From contig FR881490.1 in NCBI GenBank assembly GCA_000434835.1, positions 157,260 through 195,501 of the forward strand: a DNA stretch of 38,242 bases. The letters run 5' to 3'. The position numbers were made by a program, and so were the translations under genes. Positions within the stretch are counted from its first letter, which is position 1, and every line of letters starts with the position of its first letter. Below the pieces are notes generated by a model. The model saw nothing but the letters and a program-made list of their open reading frames with translations. It was not told where the DNA came from and made no database searches. Shown piece by piece: positions 21,735 through 31,253 of this stretch. Source of the stretch: Clostridium sp. CAG:594 (GTDB lineage: Bacteria > Bacillota_I > Bacilli_A > RF39 > UBA660).

Positions 21735-22271
21735 ATGGATGATAATACCAAATTAAATGAAAGATTATCGGTTGCAGACTTAAGAATGTATGAAGGTAAA
21801 AAAGATGGTAAAGACTTATCAACTTCATTATCTAAAATAATTATTGCAAGAGATATAGATACATCATTTGACGTTTTAAATAGTGAAGAATATCCTGTTT
21901 ATGCAAGCGTAGATGGTAATTTAGTACCTGGTTGTAACATGGCAAGTGACGAGTTAAAATTAGGTGAATTATTCTGCGTTGTTGAAAAGGATTTAGATAT
22001 GTCAGAAGATATTATTGAGTATATGATGGATAGTCATGATTTTTATTTTCATAGATTAAAGTACGCCCAAGAAAGATTTAATTTATATGCAAAAAGTGAT
22101 GTTTCATCATTTACTTTACCAATGCTATTAAAGTATAGAAAAATAGTAAAAAAAGATGAAGAAAAAATGAGAACGTTTAATATGCTTGTAACGTCAAGAA
22201 GACAAAAACTTATAAGAAAAAGAGAACGTGAAAATAGTAATGCATACGTAAAAACAACTAATCAATATTAA
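21735..22271 (+). CDS. Cytoplasmic protein of unknown function
   Basis: Not recognised. 178 residues, soluble, mixed charge. The first 90 residues are acidic with a block ASVDGNLVPGCNMASDELK; the C-terminal third is strongly basic (KYRKIVKKDEEK, SRRQKLIRKRERE), which may bind nucleic acid. It has its own promoter, an AAAGGAG site and a terminator, so it is a single-gene unit. Codon usage matches the neighbours. Confidence 0.7.
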   Translation: MDDNTKLNERLSVADLRMYEGKKDGKDLSTSLSKIIIARDIDTSFDVLNSEEYPVYASVDGNLVPGCNMASDELKLGELFCVVEKDLDMSEDIIEYMMDSHDFYFHRLKYAQERFNLYAKSDVSSFTLPMLLKYRKIVKKDEEKMRTFNMLVTSRRQKLIRKRERENSNAYVKTTNQY

Positions 22272-22297
22272 AAGGAAGATTAGTTGTTTTATTTTTA
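22252..22297 (+). terminator. Terminator
   Basis: AAACAACTAATC (22252-22263) pairs with GATTAGTTGTTT (22278-22289), then a T-rich tail. Confidence 0.88.
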
Positions 22298-22322
22298 TAA
22301 ACTATTATTTTGGAAAAATATA

Positions 22323-22341
22323 TTAACTATTTAATAGTTAA
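22323..22341. promoter_or_regulatory. 19-bp palindrome upstream of the ABC exporter operon
   Basis: TTAACTATT-T-AATAGTTAA is a perfect 9+1+9 palindrome, about 30 bases upstream of a TATAAT (22373-22378). It could be an operator; no regulator gene is adjacent. Confidence 0.45.
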
Positions 22342-22401
22342 AAAAAGTAGTGCTATTTTTTTCATTTTATTATATAATATATCACTAAGAGGTGGGGTAT
22401 T

Positions 22402-23103
22402 ATGGCATATATAGAATTTAAGAACGTAGATAAAATATATCAAATGGGTGAAGTAGAGATAAAAGCACTTAATAAAGCATCATTTGAAATAGAAAAAGGA
22501 GAACTTGTAGTTATTTTAGGGCCTTCTGGAGCAGGTAAAACAACATGCTTAAACATACTAGGTGGAATGGATTCTGCAACTCGTGGTAAGGTTTTAGTAG
22601 ATAAAAAAGATATTACTAATTATAGTGATAAAGAACTTATTATGTATCGTAGGAATGATATTGGTTTTGTTTTTCAATTTTATAATTTAGTACAAAACTT
22701 AACGGCTCTTGAAAACGTTGAACTTGCGGTTCAATTATGCAAAGACCATTTAAATCCTAAAACAATACTAAATAAGGTTGGGCTTCAAAAAAGAATGGAT
22801 AACTTTCCTTCTCAACTATCAGGAGGAGAACAACAACGTGTTGCAATAGCACGTGCAATAGCAAAAAATCCAAAACTACTTTTATGTGATGAACCAACTG
22901 GAGCTCTTGATTATAAAACAGGTAAACAAATTTTAAAATTACTAGAAGAAACAGCAAGAAAAGAAAAAATGACCGTTATAATAATTACCCATAACGCTGC
23001 GATTGCACCAATGGCAGATAAGGTAATTAAGTTTAAAAACGGTAGTGCAAGTGATATCATAATTAATAAGAAGCCAAAGAGCATTGATGAAATAGAGTGG
23101 TAA
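22402..23103 (+). CDS. ABC transporter ATPase (MacB/LolD-type)
   Basis: Energises the FtsX-type permease encoded next. 233 residues with Walker A GPSGAGKTT (about 40-48), Q-loop FVFQFYNL, signature LSGGEQQRV (about 139-147), Walker B LLLCDEPTGAL and switch His in ITHN. The GEVEIKALNKASFEI opening is typical of the MacB/LolD/YtrE class, whose partners act mechanically across the membrane instead of moving solutes in. The permease start lies 2 bases after the stop, so the pair is coupled. The start follows AAGAGGTGGGG. Confidence 0.93.
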   Translation: MAYIEFKNVDKIYQMGEVEIKALNKASFEIEKGELVVILGPSGAGKTTCLNILGGMDSATRGKVLVDKKDITNYSDKELIMYRRNDIGFVFQFYNLVQNLTALENVELAVQLCKDHLNPKTILNKVGLQKRMDNFPSQLSGGEQQRVAIARAIAKNPKLLLCDEPTGALDYKTGKQILKLLEETARKEKMTVIIITHNAAIAPMADKVIKFKNGSASDIIINKKPKSIDEIEW

Positions 23104-23105
23104 TT

Positions 23106-26100
23106 ATGAAAAAAGATAGAATTAATACAAGTAGTATTAGAGAAATAAAACATTCATTTAAAAGGTTTTTGTCACTACTTGTTATGAGTATGTTAGGTGT
23201 TTTGGTCTTTGTTGGTTTAAAAATGGCTGCACCTGATATGATGAAATCACTTGATAAGTATTATGATGATAATAATTTTTATGATATTAAAATAGTGTCC
23301 ACTTTAGGACTTACAAATGATGATATTAAGGCTTTTGAAAATTTGAAAACAGTAAAAAAAGCTTATGGTTCTTATTCAAAAGATGTATTAGTAGAGGCTA
23401 AAAATAAAGAACTTGTGGTAAAACTAATTGGTATAAATCAAGATATTAATAAAATAGAAATATTAAAGGGAAGAATGCCTAAAGATAATACTGAAGTAAT
23501 AGTAGAACAATCTATGATTAATAAAGAAAAATTAAAAATTGGAGATTATATAACCGTAAATGATGATACTATTAAAAATAAAGACTTGAAAATTGTTGGT
23601 ATTGTAAAAAGTCCTTTATACATAACTTCTGAAACTGGTACTGCTAATCGTGGTAATACTAATATTGGAACTGGTAAGATAAATTATTATGCGTACACTA
23701 ATAATGATAATTTTAACATAGATTATTATACTGAAATATATTTAACAGTAAATGGTGCCTCAGCAGAAACTACTAATAATGATAAGTATAATAATATAAT
23801 AGAAAAATCATTAAAAGAAATAGATAAAATAAAAAAAGATAGAGAAGATTTAAGATATAGTAAAATATATGATGATGCTAATAATAAAATAAAAGAAGAG
23901 CAAGAAAAGGGACAAGCAAAGTTAGATAACGCTAAAAATGCTTTAGATAGTGCAAATGAAAAGTTAGTAGATGGAAAAAATAAGCTAACATCATCTAAAG
24001 TGAAATTAGATAATGCTAAAACAGAGTTAAATAACACTAAAATAAAGTTAGATGATGCAAGAGATACTCTTAATTATAATAAGTTAAAACTAGATAACGC
24101 AAAAAAAGAAATAGAATTAGGCAAAAGTGAGATAAATGCTAAATTAAATTCTTATGGAATAACAATAAATGATATAAATACTGCGTTAAACTATATAAAT
24201 GACCCATCTATTTCAAAAAATGTTATTATAAATGCTATACCTGATGATATTTTATTTCATGATGAAATAGTTAATGTAGTTAATAAAATATATGATTTAG
24301 GATTACAAAAAGAATTTATAGAATTTATAAAGGATCCAGTTAATAATAAAGATGCTTTAATAAGCAAGATTCCACCTGATACACCAGGATATAATGAGAT
24401 TATATTAATGGTTAACTTTATCGCGGATAATAGTGATTTAATTAAAGATTATATAACTAATCCTGATAACATTGACTTTATAATTGCATCAATACCAGAA
24501 GATATACCAAATTATGATCAAATAATAAAAGCATTAACACTTTATAAAGAAAACTATGATGATTTTATAAAATTAGTTAATGCAATAGATAAAATAAATG
24601 CTGCTGAAAAGGAATATCAAAATGGTTTAGCGTTATATAATAAGGCTATGGAAGAATATAATAGTGGCTATAATAAGTATTTAAGTTATTATAATGATTA
24701 TCAAAATGGACTTTCTTTATATAATAATTCATATAGAACTTATCGTAGTAGTCTTGAATTATTTAATTCCAAATTAAAAGAGTATTATGATAGTAAAGCT
24801 ATGTTTGATTTAAAAATAAGTGATGCTAAAGATAAATTAAATGAAATACCAAAAGCTGTTTTATATATATATGGTAGATTAGATGATAGTGGGTATTCTA
24901 GTTTTATAGATGATGGTAATAGTGTTTCAAACTTATCTAAAGTATTTCCTACTATATTTTTTGTGGTAGCTATATTAATAAGTCTTATATCAATGTCTAG
25001 AATGGTAGAAGATGATAGAGGAGTTATTGGAACATTTAAGTCACTAGGTTTTAGTAATAAGCATATAAGAAGAAAGTATTTATTATATTCAGGTCTTGCA
25101 ACTATTTCAGGTGGTATAATAGGTGCTTTATTAGGATTTTTCTTGCTTCCTAAGTTTATTTGGGGTATATATAAAATATTATTTGATGTACCAGTATTTA
25201 AGTATGATTTTAATCCTACGAACTCCGTTATGGGTATTTTAATTGCAACAATATGTATTTGTGGTACTACGCTTTTAACGATTAGAAAAGTAGTTAAAGA
25301 AAAACCATCTGACCTAATGAGACCTAAAGCTCCGTCAAACGGAAAAAGAGTAATACTAGAGCGTATACCATTTATTTGGAAACGTATTAATTTTTCAAAT
25401 AAAATAACGGTAAGAAATTTATTTAGATATAAAAAGCGAGTATTTATGACGGTTGGTGGAATACTTGGATGTACTGCTCTTATGTTAGCAGGATTTGGTA
25501 TTCGTGACTCAATAGTAGAAATACCAGATAAACAGTATAATAACGTATTTAAATTTGATGAAATGGTATATGTTACAAATACCCCATCAAAGGAAAATCT
25601 AGATAAAATATTTAATAGTAAACATATAACAAAGAGACTTGATACTAATATGGTTATATCTATGACTTCATATAATAATGATATAAATATATTTGTGCCA
25701 TTTAATGAAAAAGACATGGATGAAATAGTTAATTTAAGAGATTTAAAAACGGGCAAGAAACTTAAATTAAAAGATAACGAGGTAATTATTTCTGATAAAT
25801 TATCGCAGCTTATTAAGAAAAATAAGGGTGATAAAATTATAATAAAAGATTCTAACAATAAAGAATATACTTTTGTTATTAGTGGTATTTGTGAAAACTA
25901 TGTTAGTCACTATGTATTTATGAATAAAAAAACATATGAAGATAACATTGGGACTTATGAAACAAACATTACTTATTTAAAAATAGATAATTTAAAAAAT
26001 GAAGAAAAAGTATCAAAACAGTTACTTAAAAATGATGATATAATGAGTATTATGTCTGTTAGTCAAACAATTAAAAGCGTAAATAATATGCTTAAGTCAT

Positions 26101-26501
26101 TAAATAGTGTAGTATTAATTCTAATTGTTTTATCAGGTGCTTTATCATTTGTTGTTTTATATAATTTATCATACATAAATATAAGTGAAAGAAAAAGAGA
26201 AATAGCAACTCTTAAAGTACTAGGCTTTACTGATAAAGAAGTAGATGATTACATTGTTAAAGAAACTATTATATTAACTATTATGGGTATAGTCTTTGGC
26301 CTTATATTTGGTATCTTCTTAACTAATGTGATTGTTAATACTGTTGAAATTGAAATAGTAAGATTTATTCATCATATAAATTTATCTAGTTATTTAATAA
26401 CAGCATTTATGGTAATGTTATTTACTATTATAGTAAGTATAATAATTCATTATGCATTAAAGAAAATCGATATGATTGAGTCTTTAAAGAGCGTTGAGTA
26501 A
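23106..26501 (+). CDS. FtsX-type ABC permease with large coiled-coil outer domain
   Basis: Partner of the preceding ATPase. About 1,131 residues: a first helix near 20-40, an outer domain of about 600 residues including MacB-PCD-like sequence (40-220) and long coiled coil (about 250-350 and 490-580, heptads such as LDNAKTELNNTKIKLDDA), three helices with the FtsX block (about 625-765), a second periplasmic-type domain (about 800-1000), and three more helices near the C-terminus, ending in the second FtsX block. Such proteins export peptides or signal wall stress. An in-frame GTG at 23097 overlaps the ATPase stop; ATG 23106 after GAGTGG is preferred. Substrate unknown. Confidence 0.9.
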   Translation: MKKDRINTSSIREIKHSFKRFLSLLVMSMLGVLVFVGLKMAAPDMMKSLDKYYDDNNFYDIKIVSTLGLTNDDIKAFENLKTVKKAYGSYSKDVLVEAKNKELVVKLIGINQDINKIEILKGRMPKDNTEVIVEQSMINKEKLKIGDYITVNDDTIKNKDLKIVGIVKSPLYITSETGTANRGNTNIGTGKINYYAYTNNDNFNIDYYTEIYLTVNGASAETTNNDKYNNIIEKSLKEIDKIKKDREDLRYSKIYDDANNKIKEEQEKGQAKLDNAKNALDSANEKLVDGKNKLTSSKVKLDNAKTELNNTKIKLDDARDTLNYNKLKLDNAKKEIELGKSEINAKLNSYGITINDINTALNYINDPSISKNVIINAIPDDILFHDEIVNVVNKIYDLGLQKEFIEFIKDPVNNKDALISKIPPDTPGYNEIILMVNFIADNSDLIKDYITNPDNIDFIIASIPEDIPNYDQIIKALTLYKENYDDFIKLVNAIDKINAAEKEYQNGLALYNKAMEEYNSGYNKYLSYYNDYQNGLSLYNNSYRTYRSSLELFNSKLKEYYDSKAMFDLKISDAKDKLNEIPKAVLYIYGRLDDSGYSSFIDDGNSVSNLSKVFPTIFFVVAILISLISMSRMVEDDRGVIGTFKSLGFSNKHIRRKYLLYSGLATISGGIIGALLGFFLLPKFIWGIYKILFDVPVFKYDFNPTNSVMGILIATICICGTTLLTIRKVVKEKPSDLMRPKAPSNGKRVILERIPFIWKRINFSNKITVRNLFRYKKRVFMTVGGILGCTALMLAGFGIRDSIVEIPDKQYNNVFKFDEMVYVTNTPSKENLDKIFNSKHITKRLDTNMVISMTSYNNDINIFVPFNEKDMDEIVNLRDLKTGKKLKLKDNEVIISDKLSQLIKKNKGDKIIIKDSNNKEYTFVISGICENYVSHYVFMNKKTYEDNIGTYETNITYLKIDNLKNEEKVSKQLLKNDDIMSIMSVSQTIKSVNNMLKSLNSVVLILIVLSGALSFVVLYNLSYINISERKREIATLKVLGFTDKEVDDYIVKETIILTIMGIVFGLIFGIFLTNVIVNTVEIEIVRFIHHINLSSYLITAFMVMLFTIIVSIIIHYALKKIDMIESLKSVE

Positions 26502-26502
26502 T

Positions 26503-26535
26503 AAAAATTAGTTAGATTTCTGACTAATTTTTTTC
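26503..26535 (+). terminator. Terminator of the ABC exporter operon
   Basis: AAAAATTAGT (26503-26512) pairs with ACTAATTTTT (26523-26532), then Ts. Confidence 0.88.
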
Positions 26536-26562
26536 ATGTTTTAATTAAATCGCTATTATAAT

Positions 26563-26591
26563 TTGACAAAAGTTTAAAGAAATGATAGTAT
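26563..26591 (+). promoter_or_regulatory. Promoter of the 392-residue protein gene
   Basis: TTGACA (26563-26568), 17 bases, TAGTAT (26586-26591) with a TGA extension. Confidence 0.7.
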
Positions 26592-26617
26592 ATTGAGTCA
26601 TAAAAGAGGGGGATATA

Positions 26618-27796
26618 ATGAATAAAAATTATACTAATCGTGAATTATCTGAGTTATTTGATAAGATTGATACATTATTACAAAGATATTTTGGAAAAGA
26701 AGATGATTATAATTTTTACGAGAAAGATGAAGAAGAACGAAAAACTGATTTATCTAAGAAAAGTTATTTAATGTTTTTATCTAATGGTGAAAGAATAAAG
26801 ATAAAAATACCAAAATCATCAATACCACATCTTCTTGGTATAAATACGGAGTATTTAAAAAATACAGGTTTATATAGAAATATGAACTCATATGAAGTTA
26901 TGCTTGATTTCATTAAAAGTTCTAATGAAGCTTTAAAAAAACATGAATCTGGAATAATTAATCTTGATAATGTTTTATCACCATATATAAATGAAAAAAT
27001 AGATGCTTTAATTGAAAATTTAAATATAAATACAAATTATTGTGAAATGGTATGTAAATATGACAAGGGAAAAACATTTGGATATAGTGCTGACTTTGAT
27101 GATATGTCTTATTTAATATTACAAAAGAAAAATGAAAAGTATTATGTTTTAAAACTAGCTGAAGCTCAAGATGGCACTTATTTTCCTATGAGTAATCAAA
27201 TTTTTAATTCTTATGCAGAATGTCAAGAAGCTTTATCTTCTTATTTGATTTATCAAGAATTAACTTTGTTAAATAATCTTTTCATTTATTATAATAATTC
27301 TACAACAGGAAAGTTTTCTATTTTAGAATGGGATAGAAAGCAAAAATTAGAAAATTTAATGAAATTATCAAATGATTTTGGATGTACTCCAAATGTAATT
27401 GCAGACTTTATTTATTCATTAAAAATAAGAGATAGTAAAAGACAAGGTAATATGCGTACGTCAAATATAATTGATATATTATGTGACCACATTAAAAATA
27501 AAAAGCCATTTGACATAAGTTTAGTTGATGCCGAACAAGAAGATATAGTAAAAATAATTGATACATATAATGACTCATTATTTATAAAGAATACTAATTT
27601 AGGTGATAGTTCGTATTCTGATTTACAAAGACAAAATATGAAATTAAAAGAAGAACTTGAAAGATTAAAAGAGGAAAACAATTCTTTATCTGAGGATATT
27701 AGGTATAAAGATGAAGAGTTAGATGAAATTAAAAAACAAAATAATGAGTTAAAAGATGATATGAATAAAGTAAAAGGAATCATTAGTAAATACTAA
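26618..27796 (+). CDS. Unknown protein with possible PBECR4-like domain and C-terminal coiled coil
   Basis: 392 residues. The block FLSNGERIKIKIPKSSIPHL followed by LGI (about 54-76) resembles the start of PBECR4, a nuclease-fold domain found near phages and mobile elements; the match is from memory and weak. Residues 150-215 form another globular part (YSADFDDMSYLILQKKNEKY); 335-388 is a clear coiled coil (MKLKEELERLKEENNSL). No membrane segment or signal peptide. It has its own promoter and a shared convergent terminator. Function should be regarded as unknown. Confidence 0.6.
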   Translation: MNKNYTNRELSELFDKIDTLLQRYFGKEDDYNFYEKDEEERKTDLSKKSYLMFLSNGERIKIKIPKSSIPHLLGINTEYLKNTGLYRNMNSYEVMLDFIKSSNEALKKHESGIINLDNVLSPYINEKIDALIENLNINTNYCEMVCKYDKGKTFGYSADFDDMSYLILQKKNEKYYVLKLAEAQDGTYFPMSNQIFNSYAECQEALSSYLIYQELTLLNNLFIYYNNSTTGKFSILEWDRKQKLENLMKLSNDFGCTPNVIADFIYSLKIRDSKRQGNMRTSNIIDILCDHIKNKKPFDISLVDAEQEDIVKIIDTYNDSLFIKNTNLGDSSYSDLQRQNMKLKEELERLKEENNSLSEDIRYKDEELDEIKKQNNELKDDMNKVKGIISKY

Positions 27797-27810
27797 GATT
27801 CCTTTTATTA
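27772..27810. terminator. Bidirectional terminator between convergent genes
   Basis: AAAAGGAATC-A-TTAGT (27772-27787), loop AAAT, ACTAA-GATTCCTTTT (27792-27806): a 15-bp stem with one bulge; it overlaps the end of the plus-strand gene and the stop of the ATPase gene. Confidence 0.9.
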
Positions 27811-30429
27811 TAACCATTCTCCGTTTCTTTTAATATATATTTTCTTAATTGTATTAACTAAAATTACATATAAGATAACAAGTAATATAACTATAAGGTA
27901 ATACTTAAGAGGAAGAATTACAAAGTTAAATGATTTTACTTTGTAAAGTGCTATTGGAGTTATTATTGTAAGTATAAGAGATAGAAGGGTAAGAAGAGTA
28001 AGTGTCACGCTTGCTCTTGATTCTATAAATGCCTTTTTAGCGGTTCTTACGTTATGAATAATCATAAGTTCACTTACAAGACACATTACAAACCAAGCTG
28101 TTTGGAAGTATGCTTGTTTATTAACTCCATTATATCCAAGTACAAACCAGAATATAATAAATGCAATACAATCTATTACTGACGATGTTATACCCATTAC
28201 TTTCATAAATTTTGATATTCCTTTTGTATTCCATTTTTTAGGTTTTCTTAAGAATTCTTCATCAACGTTATCATAAGGAATTCCTATTTGAGAAAAGTCA
28301 TAAATAAAATCTTGGAATAACATTTGAATAGGTAAAAGAGGTAGAAATGGTAAGAATATACTTGCTATCATAATACTAAATACGTCTCCAAAATCTCCAG
28401 ACAAAGCCATTTTCATGTATTTTATTATGTTAGCATATACCTTTCTTCCTTCTATTACACCATCATAAATAACTTTTAAACTTTTTTCTAATAATATAAT
28501 ATCGCTTGCTTCTTTAGCTATGTCAGTTGCACTATTAACTGATATACCAACGTCTGCGGTATGTAGTGATGGAGCATCATTAACACCATCTCCCATGTAT
28601 CCAACAACATGTCCTTTTTCCTTAAATAATCTAATTATTCTTTCTTTTTGAAGTGGATTAAATCTCGCGTATATGTTAACATCATCAATCATAGAAGATA
28701 ATTCTTCATCAGTTAATTTATCAATATCTGATCCAATTAAAACTTTATCACTATTAATTCCAACTGTTTTACATATGTTTTCTGTTGCATACCTGTTATC
28801 ACCTGTTATTACTTTTAAGTTTATGCCAGCCTTCTTAAGCTTTAATAATACGTTTTTAACATCTTTTTTAGGTGGATCTAAAAATCCAACAAAACCAATT
28901 AATATCATATCTTTTTCGTCTTTACTAGAGAAAATGTCTTTACCAGGATATTCTTTTTTTTCGGCAAGTGCGATAACCTGCATTCCTTCTTCTTCTAATT
29001 CTCTAGCCTTTTTGTTTACAACGTCTATTATTTTATTCGTTATTTTTTCTTCTTTATTTCCAATTAGAGCTTTATTGCAGGATTTTATGACCTCTTCTAA
29101 AGCACCTTTAGTAATCATTTTGTATCCATTTGCACCTTTAACTACGATGCTAGTTTTCTTTCTGTTATAATCAAACGGAATTTCATCTATCTTTTCGTAC
29201 TTATCTTTAATATTATCTATTTTATTTTCTTTAGCATACAAAATAACTGCTTTATCAACTATGTTTTTCATACCTGTTGAAAAATAACTATTTAAGAAAG
29301 CATAATTAAGTACGTCTATGTTTTCTTTTCCACTTGTATCTATGTATTTTTGAAGGGTTATGTTATTTTCAGTTAACGTTCCTGTTTTATCAGTACATAA
29401 AACGTCTATTGCTCCTAAGTTTTGAATTGCATCTATTTTCTTAACAAGTGTTTTTTTCTTGGCAAGTGTTTTGCTTCCCTTTGTTAAATTTACGTTAACT
29501 ATCATTGGAAGCATGCTAGGCGTGATACCTACTGCAACTGAAAGTGCAAACAAAATAGCTTCCTTAAAATTTCCTTTAATTACGCCATCTACTACCAAAA
29601 CGACAAGACAAACAACAATCATATATGTAATTAACATTTTAGTTATGTTTTTCATTCCTTTTTCAAAGTTCGTTACTTCTTTTGTGTTATCTATTTCTTT
29701 TCCCATTGAACCAAGGTAAGTGTTAAATCCAGTTTCAATTACAATTGCACTTGCACTTCCAGTAATTACACTAGAACCCATTAAACATACGTTATCAATG
29801 CTAAATACGTCTTTAGCATCGTTTTTTTTAGCCTTTTTTTCGATAGGTATACTTTCACCAGTAAAAACGGATTGATTTAAAAATAGGTCTTTACTTTCTA
29901 AAATGATTACATCCGCAGGAACAATTGAACCAGCATTTAATTTTATAATGTCTCCAATAACTACTTTTTCTGTTTTGATGGTGCTTTCTTTACCACTTCT
30001 AAGTACGTTTGCAAGGCTATATATACTTGCTTTTAATTTTCTGTTAAATTTATAAACTGAGTAGTCCTGGACGAACCTTATAACAGCACTTATAACGGCA
30101 ATTAAAACTATTATTAATGAACCTAACCTATCACCTAAAGAGAAGTTTATAACTGCTAAAACAAGTAATATTATAATAAACTGATCTTTAAATGAGTTTA
30201 AAAGAAAATATATCCAAGGCTTTTTATCATCCTTAATAACTACGTTTGGACCATATTCTTTAAGTCTTTTTGATGCTTCATCACTTGACAAGCCATCTTT
30301 ATTTGATTTTAGATAATGTACTAACTCATCAGATGATAAATTAGATATCTTTTTATATTTGTCTAGTAAAGTTACATTGTTATCATTTAAATACTTCTTT
30401 TTCTTTTTTATATCAAATATCTGTATCAT
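27808..30429 (-). CDS. mgtA: MgtA-type magnesium-transporting P-type ATPase
   Basis: P3B-type ATPase that brings Mg2+ into the cell. 873 residues, close to E. coli MgtA (898). TGES (190-193) in the actuator domain, TPSMLPMI (303-310) in helix 4 as in Mg-ATPases (TPEMLPMI in E. coli), phosphorylated Asp347 in DKTGTLT, TGD and MGDGVNDAPSL in the P domain, and ten predicted membrane helices. The start follows GGATGGTGG. Only 144 bases separate it from the divergent DUF2975 gene, too few for an M-box riboswitch plus promoter, so its Mg control must be elsewhere or absent. Confidence 0.93.
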   Translation of the reverse strand: MIQIFDIKKKKKYLNDNNVTLLDKYKKISNLSSDELVHYLKSNKDGLSSDEASKRLKEYGPNVVIKDDKKPWIYFLLNSFKDQFIIILLVLAVINFSLGDRLGSLIIVLIAVISAVIRFVQDYSVYKFNRKLKASIYSLANVLRSGKESTIKTEKVVIGDIIKLNAGSIVPADVIILESKDLFLNQSVFTGESIPIEKKAKKNDAKDVFSIDNVCLMGSSVITGSASAIVIETGFNTYLGSMGKEIDNTKEVTNFEKGMKNITKMLITYMIVVCLVVLVVDGVIKGNFKEAILFALSVAVGITPSMLPMIVNVNLTKGSKTLAKKKTLVKKIDAIQNLGAIDVLCTDKTGTLTENNITLQKYIDTSGKENIDVLNYAFLNSYFSTGMKNIVDKAVILYAKENKIDNIKDKYEKIDEIPFDYNRKKTSIVVKGANGYKMITKGALEEVIKSCNKALIGNKEEKITNKIIDVVNKKARELEEEGMQVIALAEKKEYPGKDIFSSKDEKDMILIGFVGFLDPPKKDVKNVLLKLKKAGINLKVITGDNRYATENICKTVGINSDKVLIGSDIDKLTDEELSSMIDDVNIYARFNPLQKERIIRLFKEKGHVVGYMGDGVNDAPSLHTADVGISVNSATDIAKEASDIILLEKSLKVIYDGVIEGRKVYANIIKYMKMALSGDFGDVFSIMIASIFLPFLPLLPIQMLFQDFIYDFSQIGIPYDNVDEEFLRKPKKWNTKGISKFMKVMGITSSVIDCIAFIIFWFVLGYNGVNKQAYFQTAWFVMCLVSELMIIHNVRTAKKAFIESRASVTLTLLTLLSLILTIITPIALYKVKSFNFVILPLKYYLIVILLVILYVILVNTIKKIYIKRNGEWL

Positions 30430-30450
30430 ATAACCACCATCCTATAATAA

Positions 30451-30459
30451 ATTATAGCA
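30451..30459 (-). promoter_or_regulatory. Extended -10 promoter of the mgtA-type gene
   Basis: TGCTATAAT on the minus strand, 21 bases before the start codon. The -35 is weak. Confidence 0.55.
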
Positions 30460-30522
30460 CAATTTTTTTATTATGCATAAATTAAAAAAACGAATTATTT
30501 TACGATAATCGATAAAAATATA

Positions 30523-30551
30523 TTGACAATTAATAAAATAAGACATATTAT
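30523..30551 (+). promoter_or_regulatory. Promoter of the DUF2975-XRE operon
   Basis: TTGACA (30523-30528), 17 bases, TATTAT (30546-30551). CGATAATCG (30503-30511), a palindrome around one base, lies upstream and could bind the XRE regulator. Confidence 0.7.
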
Positions 30552-30573
30552 TAAATTGAGGTGAGGAAAAATT

Positions 30574-31026
30574 ATGAAAAAAAGTGTACTAGCTAAAGCA
30601 GTATCTATATTGTTAATTGTTATTTTAATTGTTGGAATAGGGTGTTTTATATTTATTCCAGAACTTTATGATATGTTTAAAGGAAGTGATATTGATTTAT
30701 TTAAAAAACATATGCTAATTTATAGATTAGCGTTTTATATGTGCTATATAATTGGACTTTATATAGTATATAGATTAATTGGTTTATTTAACATTGTTTA
30801 TAGTGGAAGTCCTTTTAATAAAAAATTAGAAGATACTTTAAAAGTAATTGCAGTTATGTTTATGATTCTATTTTTAATAGTAATTATTAAAGGTGTATTT
30901 ATACCAAACTTATTAACGTTTGTAGTTGCACTTATTTGTTTTTTTACATCACTTTCATTTTACGTTTTAGCAGAAGTTATAAAAGCTGCGATAAAATATA
31001 AAACGGAAGTAGATTTTACGATTTAG
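30574..31026 (+). CDS. DUF2975 membrane protein
   Basis: 150 residues with four membrane helices (about 7-29, 48-70, 85-105, 113-140). The pattern of four helices followed by a tiny XRE regulator matches the YoaS-YozG (DUF2975-XRE) pairs of Bacillota. The function of the family is unknown; such pairs may sense membrane state. The start follows GAGGTGAGG. The regulator gene begins 11 bases downstream. Confidence 0.8.
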   Translation: MKKSVLAKAVSILLIVILIVGIGCFIFIPELYDMFKGSDIDLFKKHMLIYRLAFYMCYIIGLYIVYRLIGLFNIVYSGSPFNKKLEDTLKVIAVMFMILFLIVIIKGVFIPNLLTFVVALICFFTSLSFYVLAEVIKAAIKYKTEVDFTI

Positions 31027-31037
31027 GAGGCACTTTT

Positions 31038-31253
31038 ATGATAGTAGTTAATTTAGATGTTATGATGGCTAAAAGAAAGATGTCACTAAATGAACTTAGC
31101 CTAAAAACTGGTATTACAACGACTAATCTTTCAATATTAAAAACAAATAAGGCAAAGGCGATAAGATTTTCAACGCTAGAGGTAATTTGCAAAGCGCTTA
31201 ACTGTCAGCCAAGCGATATATTAGAATACAAGGGTGATAACAATGAACAGTAA
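31038..31253 (+). CDS. XRE-family transcriptional regulator (YozG-like)
   Basis: 71 residues, almost entirely a Cro/CI helix-turn-helix: MSLNELSLKTGITTTNLSIL (about 15-34) is the helix pair, and FSTLEVICKALNCQPSDILEY the closing helices of the family. Small regulators of this type usually control the operon they are in, here likely via the promoter upstream of the DUF2975 gene. A strong GGAGG precedes the start, and its last 11 bases overlap the next gene. Confidence 0.92.
   Translation: MIVVNLDVMMAKRKMSLNELSLKTGITTTNLSILKTNKAKAIRFSTLEVICKALNCQPSDILEYKGDNNEQ

Noticed and set aside
23726..24037. Minus-strand frame opposite the coiled-coil region of the permease
   Set aside because: Open only because of Asn/Lys/Leu-rich heptads on the other strand; no start signals.
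24785..25858. Long open frame on the minus strand inside the FtsX-type permease gene
   Set aside because: Mirror frame of a strongly supported coding region; no ribosome binding site and no family signal. The same applies to frames within the Mg-ATPase gene.
30430..30573. M-box magnesium riboswitch before the Mg-ATPase gene
   Set aside because: The gap is only 144 bases, shared by two divergent promoters, with the -10 21 bases from the start codon; no room for the aptamer.
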